Source of the DNA: Fidelibacterota bacterium UBA1611
GTDB taxonomy: Bacteria; Fidelibacterota; Marinisomatia; Marinisomatales; UBA1611
Direction: 5' to 3'
DNA length: 10,578 bases
Assembly (NCBI GenBank): GCA_002321855.1
Contig: DCMX01000137.1
Location: 1 to 10,578, forward strand
Shown here: positions 5,895 to 10,578 of the stretch, piece after piece
Position numbering within the stretch: the first letter of the stretch is position 1
Layout: every line of letters starts with the position of its first letter
The notes under the pieces: model-generated
Seen by the model: only the letters and a program-made list of their open reading frames with translations
Databases searched by the model: none
What the model was told of the DNA's origin: nothing
Made by a program: the position numbers and the translations under genes

Positions 5895-8800
5895 ATGTTA
5901 ACATTTAAAAACGTGGTCAGATATCCTATTCTCACAATCGTGATTATATCGTTGGCTTGGGGACAGTCCTTTGGTAAGAACAAGGTCCAATACCGAGATT
6001 TTGACTGGTCCTATATCCAGACCCATCATTTCGACATATATTTTTATGGCGGTGAACAGACCCTGGCAGAGTTTACCTCTGACGTAACAGAGGAGGCCTA
6101 TGAGCAGATATCTAAACACTTAAGCTGGAATCTACGGAAACGTGTATCCATCCTAGTGTATAACTCACACAATGAGTTCCAACAGACCAATGTAGTTGGC
6201 ACCTATATGTCGGAAGGGATTGGTGGGGTGACGGAATTATTTAAGAATCGCATAGTATTTCCATTTTCAGGAAACTATGAGCAGTTCCGACATGTGATTC
6301 ATCATGAACTGGTTCATGCGATGCTTAATGACATGGTTTATGGTGGGAGCATGCAGAATGTGGTCTCCAGCCGCACCAAGCTCCGGATCCCTATCTGGGC
6401 AAACGAAGGCCTAGCAGAGTTTCTAAGTTCGAACTGGGATACAAAGGCTGATATGGTTCTTCGCGATATTTCTATACATGAACGCATCCCGACAGTGAAA
6501 GAACTGAATTATTTTATGGCATATAAAGGTGGTCAGTCCTTATGGAGATTTATTACCGGTAAATATGGCAGGGAAAAGATAGGTGAGATATTCCGGTCCA
6601 TGAAGAGGGCCCAGAATGCAGAAAAAGGCTATCAGCGTGCCATGGGTATGAAATGGAATGAACTCACAAAACACTGGCATAAGTATTTGAAAAAAGAATA
6701 TTGGCCCGATATTGCAGATCGTGAACCGTTGGAAGATATGTCCGAAAAACTAACTGACCATAAAAAAAATAGAAATTTCTATAATGTTTCACCAGCGCTA
6801 TCACCTGATGGAAGTATGGTAGCCTTATTGACCGACCGGTCGGGATATTTTGATATCTATTTGTTGGATGCCCAGACCGGAAAAAAGAAACGAGTATTGG
6901 TAAGGGGTAGCCGGTCTGTGGATTTTGAAGAATTAAAATGGTTGCAGCCAGGTATCTCATGGTCACCTGATAATCAGAGGATCGTGTTCGCTGCTAAAGC
7001 AGGCAAAGGGGATGTACTTCATATTATCGATGTGCAAAAGAAAAATACAGAAAAGATCAATATCGATCTGGATGGTGTATTCTCAGCCGCGTGGAGTCCC
7101 AATGGAAATGATATAGCGTTCATTGGCAATAAAGGCGGTGCCAGTGATATCTATATTTACAGTTTAAAGGAACAAAACTATCGGCAGATCACTAATGACC
7201 GTTTTTCTGATTCATTCCCATCTTGGGATCTATCCGGTAAGAAAATTGCTTTTGTTTCTGATAGGGGTGATCATGTTGATGGCCTTTACCAAGGGAAAAT
7301 GGGAGACCATGATTTTCGCCAGACCGATATTTATATATTGGATATTGAGACTGAAATGATTCAGCGTATTACCGATACACCCGAGAATGAGGATCACCCG
7401 GTCTGGGCGAACACAAAACCTGCCTTGTATTACACTTCTGACCACAATGGAGTTTGGAACCTATATGTTCATCCACTAGATCCCAATAGCGTAGAGAATG
7501 ACCAAGGTTCAGGCCGTTATGCCATTACTAATGTTCTAACAGGCCTGCAGCAACCTACCATTTCTAGGAATGATGATCTATTAATATTTGCAGGATACGC
7601 TGGGACTGGCTGGGACCTGTATGGTTTGAGCGGTCCATCTGATCTCCCACCTGTAACGGTCGAGCCGACACAATATATCCTAAATAAGGATTCAAGCGAT
7701 CAATCGATCACAGACCTACGCAAACGCAAACGCACTTTCAGATTGGAAGATGAGATCTCATCAAATTATTCGAAATGGATATTTTCTCAAGTTTACGAGA
7801 ATTATAATACTGCGATCTTGGATAATAATCAGGGACCCGCTGATACAACTTTTAATGATACCTTGGTTGACGGTTGGCATGTTCCACAAGCATATAAAAC
7901 AAGGTTCACTTTAGACCTTGTTAGCGGAAACTTGCAGATCAGTAATGTTTTTGGTGCAACTGGTATGACATACTTTGCTTTTAGTGATATTCTTGGAGAC
8001 CATCAGATCGCGATCGGTACAGAAATGGTCCTGACGCTGGAAAATAGCGATTACTATTTTTATTATGGTTACCTTAAGAACCAGACCGATTACCACTTTG
8101 TGGGTTTCCAGAATGCAAACTTTTTCCAGATTGGTTATTATACATTAGGGCGGCTCCGTCATCGTGGATTCCAGACATCTGTATCTCATCCCTTTAGTCG
8201 GTTCCAACGGGTGGATGTGGGTTTTTCCTGGCATAATGTTGTGTATGATATTTTAGATCAGGTCTATAATCCAGTTTTACAACAGAATGAATATGTTAAA
8301 AGATCGCCGTCCCAGGGATTCTCTACTATTTTGCCAACCTTGAGCTGGGTGATTGATAATTCTGTGTTCGGGTTCACTGGTCCGATCGATGGATACAGGC
8401 AGAATATGTCAATGAAAATAAGCCCCGGTGGAGATGAAACGGATATGTCGTTTCAAACGATGAAAATAGATATGAGAAAATACTGGCGTTTTGGCAGGGA
8501 CTATACACTGGCCGTGCGAGGGTTCTTTGGTCGAAGTCAGGGTGATGATGCCCAGAAATTCTTTTTAGGTGGCATGCCCTATTTGCTGAGCGGAAAAGGG
8601 GAGACCAATGGGGTTTTGGATAACGGCTATTACCGTAATGTTCTTACGGACACATCAAACACCTCAATGATCAGTGATATATATTTCACTGAATATGCTT
8701 TCCCCCTTCGGGGCGCTAGGTTTGCTGAACGAATCGGTAATCAGGCCGCGTTATTCAATTTTGAAGTACGGTTTCCTTTCATAAACTATCTTGCATTGGG

Positions 8801-9077
8801 TTTCCCGCTAAAGGTTGTTTTGGGTAATATTCGTGGACATGCCTTTGTGGATATGGGTACAGCATGGGATGAGCTTGATGAGTTCTCGAATAATAAATGG
8901 CCAAGCAAATACGGATCGGATAATTTAGGTGATTATTCACCCTGGGTGGTCACAGCGGGTATAGGAGTAAAGATAAACCTGGGGTATTTTTTACTTCGTA
9001 TCGAGTCTGCCTGGGATAAGAATCCGAACGGGTTTTCCAAACCTCAGTGGTATTTTTCTTTAGGTCCTGACTGGTAA
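5895..9077 (+). CDS. Zinc-metalloprotease / TolB-like propeller / outer membrane barrel fusion
   Basis: This 1060-residue exported protein has three modules. Residues 1-27 are a signal peptide (core PILTIVIISLAW). Residues about 40-270 are a peptidase-MA-like gluzincin domain: zinc motif HELVH at 137-141, with Glu171 of NEGLAEF thirty residues on as the likely third ligand, so the active site looks intact. Residues about 293-578 hold six PD40/TolB-type blades, each closing with a strand such as FDIYLLD, SDIYIYSL, TDIYILD or WDLYGL. Residues about 660-1060 are rich in alternating aromatic strands and resemble an Omp85 barrel: FFLGGMPYLLSG at 889-900, FVDMGTAWD at 984-992, and a terminal strand ending WYFSLGPDW. 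If orientation follows Omp85, the protease and propeller face the periplasm. No POTRA domains are present. The start at 5895 lacks a Shine-Dalgarno. Similar proteins are usually annotated only as TolB-like. The substrate is unknown. Confidence 0.9.
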   Translation: MLTFKNVVRYPILTIVIISLAWGQSFGKNKVQYRDFDWSYIQTHHFDIYFYGGEQTLAEFTSDVTEEAYEQISKHLSWNLRKRVSILVYNSHNEFQQTNVVGTYMSEGIGGVTELFKNRIVFPFSGNYEQFRHVIHHELVHAMLNDMVYGGSMQNVVSSRTKLRIPIWANEGLAEFLSSNWDTKADMVLRDISIHERIPTVKELNYFMAYKGGQSLWRFITGKYGREKIGEIFRSMKRAQNAEKGYQRAMGMKWNELTKHWHKYLKKEYWPDIADREPLEDMSEKLTDHKKNRNFYNVSPALSPDGSMVALLTDRSGYFDIYLLDAQTGKKKRVLVRGSRSVDFEELKWLQPGISWSPDNQRIVFAAKAGKGDVLHIIDVQKKNTEKINIDLDGVFSAAWSPNGNDIAFIGNKGGASDIYIYSLKEQNYRQITNDRFSDSFPSWDLSGKKIAFVSDRGDHVDGLYQGKMGDHDFRQTDIYILDIETEMIQRITDTPENEDHPVWANTKPALYYTSDHNGVWNLYVHPLDPNSVENDQGSGRYAITNVLTGLQQPTISRNDDLLIFAGYAGTGWDLYGLSGPSDLPPVTVEPTQYILNKDSSDQSITDLRKRKRTFRLEDEISSNYSKWIFSQVYENYNTAILDNNQGPADTTFNDTLVDGWHVPQAYKTRFTLDLVSGNLQISNVFGATGMTYFAFSDILGDHQIAIGTEMVLTLENSDYYFYYGYLKNQTDYHFVGFQNANFFQIGYYTLGRLRHRGFQTSVSHPFSRFQRVDVGFSWHNVVYDILDQVYNPVLQQNEYVKRSPSQGFSTILPTLSWVIDNSVFGFTGPIDGYRQNMSMKISPGGDETDMSFQTMKIDMRKYWRFGRDYTLAVRGFFGRSQGDDAQKFFLGGMPYLLSGKGETNGVLDNGYYRNVLTDTSNTSMISDIYFTEYAFPLRGARFAERIGNQAALFNFEVRFPFINYLALGFPLKVVLGNIRGHAFVDMGTAWDELDEFSNNKWPSKYGSDNLGDYSPWVVTAGIGVKINLGYFLLRIESAWDKNPNGFSKPQWYFSLGPDW

Positions 9078-9099
9078 AACCTGCTGCTTGATTCCGTCC

Positions 9100-9132
9100 G
9101 CCACGAAAGGCAATTTCTTATCCTTTCATGGC
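9100..9132 (+). promoter_or_regulatory. Potential hairpin covering the radA start codon
   Basis: The arms 9100-9110 (GCCACGAAAGG) and 9122-9132 (CCTTTCATGGC) pair at ten of eleven positions around an 11-base loop. The only mismatch is C9104 against A9128, the first base of the radA ATG. No T run follows, so it does not look like a terminator. If it forms in the mRNA it would bury the start codon. The nearest Shine-Dalgarno-like AAGG (9107-9110) is in the 5' arm and 17 bases from the ATG, too far for normal use. Confidence 0.35.
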
Positions 9133-10477
9133 TAAAATAAGACCCAAGATACATTTTTTATGTTCCGCTTGTGGCGATGATTTCCCAAAATGGTATGGCC
9201 AGTGTCCATCGTGTAAGGAATGGGGGAGCCTTTCTGAGTATAAGATATCACACAAAAAAAATGGTCGCAAGCTCGAGACCCGTGAATCCAGATCACTTGC
9301 CAGCATTCTGGCCCAGGAACCAGGTACGAGGATCTCAACCGGTCTCAAAGAAGCTGATCGTGTTCTGGGTGGTGGTTTACTATCTGGATCCCTGCTCTTA
9401 CTTGGAGGGAGTCCTGGTGTCGGAAAATCCACATTAGCTCTGCACATTTGCGCTGGAATCGATCGCAAAGCATTCTATGTCTCTGCAGAAGAGAGTGAAG
9501 AACAGGTTGGACTAAGAGCCCGACGACTCAATGTAAATTCAGAACATCTTCACCTTTCAGGAGAGAATGAATTAGATGGCATAATATCCCATATTGAAAG
9601 GATTTGCCCTGATCTAGTGATTATTGATTCTATCCAGACCATCATGAATTCAGGGTTGGATTCATTACCTGGTTCTCCCAGTCAGCTTCGGGATTGTGGA
9701 CAACGGTTCTTGGAAGTGAGTAAGCAAAAGGGTGTAATAATCATGATCATTGGTCATGTAACAAAAGAAGGGATCATAGCTGGACCAAAAATGTTGGAAC
9801 ATATGGTGGACACAGTGCTGTATATGGAAGGAGATGATCGCTACGACCATCGTATTCTAAGATCTGCAAAGAATCGATTTGGTGCAACGCATGAGGTGGG
9901 GATTTTTAGTATGAATGAAGAAGGATTGAAGGAGGTGATCAATCCATCTGAAATGTTCTTAGCTGAGCGAAGCAAAGAAATACCGGGAACTTGTATCTAT
10001 CCTTCCTTAGAAGGCACTCGACCGATACTGGTCGAGGTTCAGGCATTGGTTTCCAATGCTAATTTTGGCACACCCCAGCGAAATGTGAATGGTTTTGATT
10101 TTCGCAGACTGTCCATGCTTATGGCAGTTCTGGAAAAGCGGATGGGTATAGTCATGGGAACAAAAGATGTTTTTGTTAATCTGGTAGGTGGTCTAAGGGT
10201 GGATGACCCAGCAGCTGACCTATCAATATTGTGTGCTGCTGCATCCAGTGCAATGGATAAGGCCATAGATGAGAATATAGTATTATTAGGTGAAGTAGGT
10301 CTAACTGGTGAAGTTCGTTCAGTCAGTCGGTTGGAGTATCGTTTAACAGAAGCAAAAACACTTGGATTCAAAGAAGCGATCGTTCCTAAAGGTAGTTTCA
10401 ATGAAAGAATAAAAAAAATAGGACTGAAAATTCATTCCGTTCGATCGGTCAATAATGCATTTAAAATATTATTTTAG
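9128..10477 (+). CDS. radA: DNA repair/recombination ATPase RadA (Sms)
   Basis: RadA is a RecA-related hexameric ATPase and helicase that drives branch migration of recombination intermediates in the cytoplasm. The 449 residues match the family's usual 450-460. In order: a zinc finger with Cys12, Cys15, Cys26 and Cys29 (CSAC and CPSC); Walker A GSPGVGKS at 94-101; Walker B LVIIDS at 163-168; the RadA-specific KNRFG at 248-252; and a C-terminal Lon-like domain from about 275 to 449 (VGGLRVDDPAADLSI, then LLGEVGLTGEVRSV, and AIVPKGS). All key motifs are intact. The ATG at 9128 is required to keep the zinc finger near the N-terminus. It lies 50 bases after the fusion gene and may share its transcript, although the functions look unrelated. 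The start codon sits in a potential hairpin and has no usable Shine-Dalgarno. Confidence 0.98.
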   Translation: MAKIRPKIHFLCSACGDDFPKWYGQCPSCKEWGSLSEYKISHKKNGRKLETRESRSLASILAQEPGTRISTGLKEADRVLGGGLLSGSLLLLGGSPGVGKSTLALHICAGIDRKAFYVSAEESEEQVGLRARRLNVNSEHLHLSGENELDGIISHIERICPDLVIIDSIQTIMNSGLDSLPGSPSQLRDCGQRFLEVSKQKGVIIMIIGHVTKEGIIAGPKMLEHMVDTVLYMEGDDRYDHRILRSAKNRFGATHEVGIFSMNEEGLKEVINPSEMFLAERSKEIPGTCIYPSLEGTRPILVEVQALVSNANFGTPQRNVNGFDFRRLSMLMAVLEKRMGIVMGTKDVFVNLVGGLRVDDPAADLSILCAAASSAMDKAIDENIVLLGEVGLTGEVRSVSRLEYRLTEAKTLGFKEAIVPKGSFNERIKKIGLKIHSVRSVNNAFKILF

Positions 10478-10578
10478 GATATAAGAAATTTGTGATGAAC
10501 TGGTGATAAATAGATTTGCAATATTCTGAGCGGGTTATTCAAGTCGTCGTGCTCTAAAAATGATTAAATGAAATTCAC
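10478..10578. other. Right-edge stretch without a supported gene
   Basis: The 101 bases after the radA stop contain no GC-rich hairpin with a T run, so no terminator is visible. An ATG at 10568 leaves only three complete codons (ATG AAA TTC) before the edge and has no ribosome-binding site, so I do not call it. A TTGCAA at 10516-10521 has no good -10 partner at normal spacing. Confidence 0.5.

Noticed and set aside
10039..10401. 120-codon minus-strand open frame inside radA
   Set aside because: It overlaps the conserved Lon-like domain of RadA and shows no domain or start signal of its own.
10568..10578. ATG AAA TTC at the right edge as the start of a next gene
   Set aside because: Only three codons are visible and no ribosome-binding site precedes it.
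1..10578. CRISPR arrays, transposons, tRNA or phage/defence genes
   Set aside because: No spaced direct repeats, transposase motifs, cloverleaf sequence or defence domains were found; nearly all bases are in envelope genes or radA.

Overview
The window is a dense stretch of bacterial chromosome, AT-leaning by eye, with six complete protein genes and one gene cut off at the left edge. I see no RNA genes, CRISPR arrays, insertion sequences or prophage parts. The outer-membrane receptor with an N-terminal carboxypeptidase-regulatory-like domain, the GNHD-type LpxH, the protease/propeller/barrel protein and the mostly absent Shine-Dalgarno sequences point to a Gram-negative member of the Fibrobacterota-Chlorobiota-Bacteroidota (FCB) group. 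A Marinimicrobia- or Ignavibacteria-like lineage is possible. The assignment is an inference from protein style, not from a marker gene.

Left block, minus strand, read right to left from 5762 to 1: an LpxH-type lipid A enzyme (5022-5762), a HEAT-repeat lipoprotein (3896-5032), an exported protein with carboxypeptidase-regulatory-like and FxLYD-like domains (2812-3903), a TonB-dependent-receptor-like outer membrane protein with a His-rich segment (164-2716), and the first 41 codons of a secreted lipase-like alpha/beta hydrolase (1-123). The first three overlap by 11 and 8 bases and so look translationally coupled. The last two follow after gaps of 95 and 40 bases and may belong to the same transcript. 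The shared theme is building or equipping the outer membrane.

Right block, plus strand: a 132-base divergent promoter region (5763-5894) leads into a 1060-residue exported protein (5895-9077). It joins a zinc-metalloprotease domain of the peptidase-MA type, a six-bladed TolB-like propeller and a C-terminal beta-barrel resembling the Omp85/BamA barrel. After 50 bases comes radA (9128-10477), a complete recombination/DNA repair ATPase whose start codon lies within a potential hairpin. The last 100 bases hold no gene I can support.

The most interesting items are the protease-propeller-barrel fusion, the three-gene overlapping unit that links lipid A synthesis to two uncharacterised envelope proteins, and the His-rich segment of the receptor. 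None is proven to be a new system from sequence alone.
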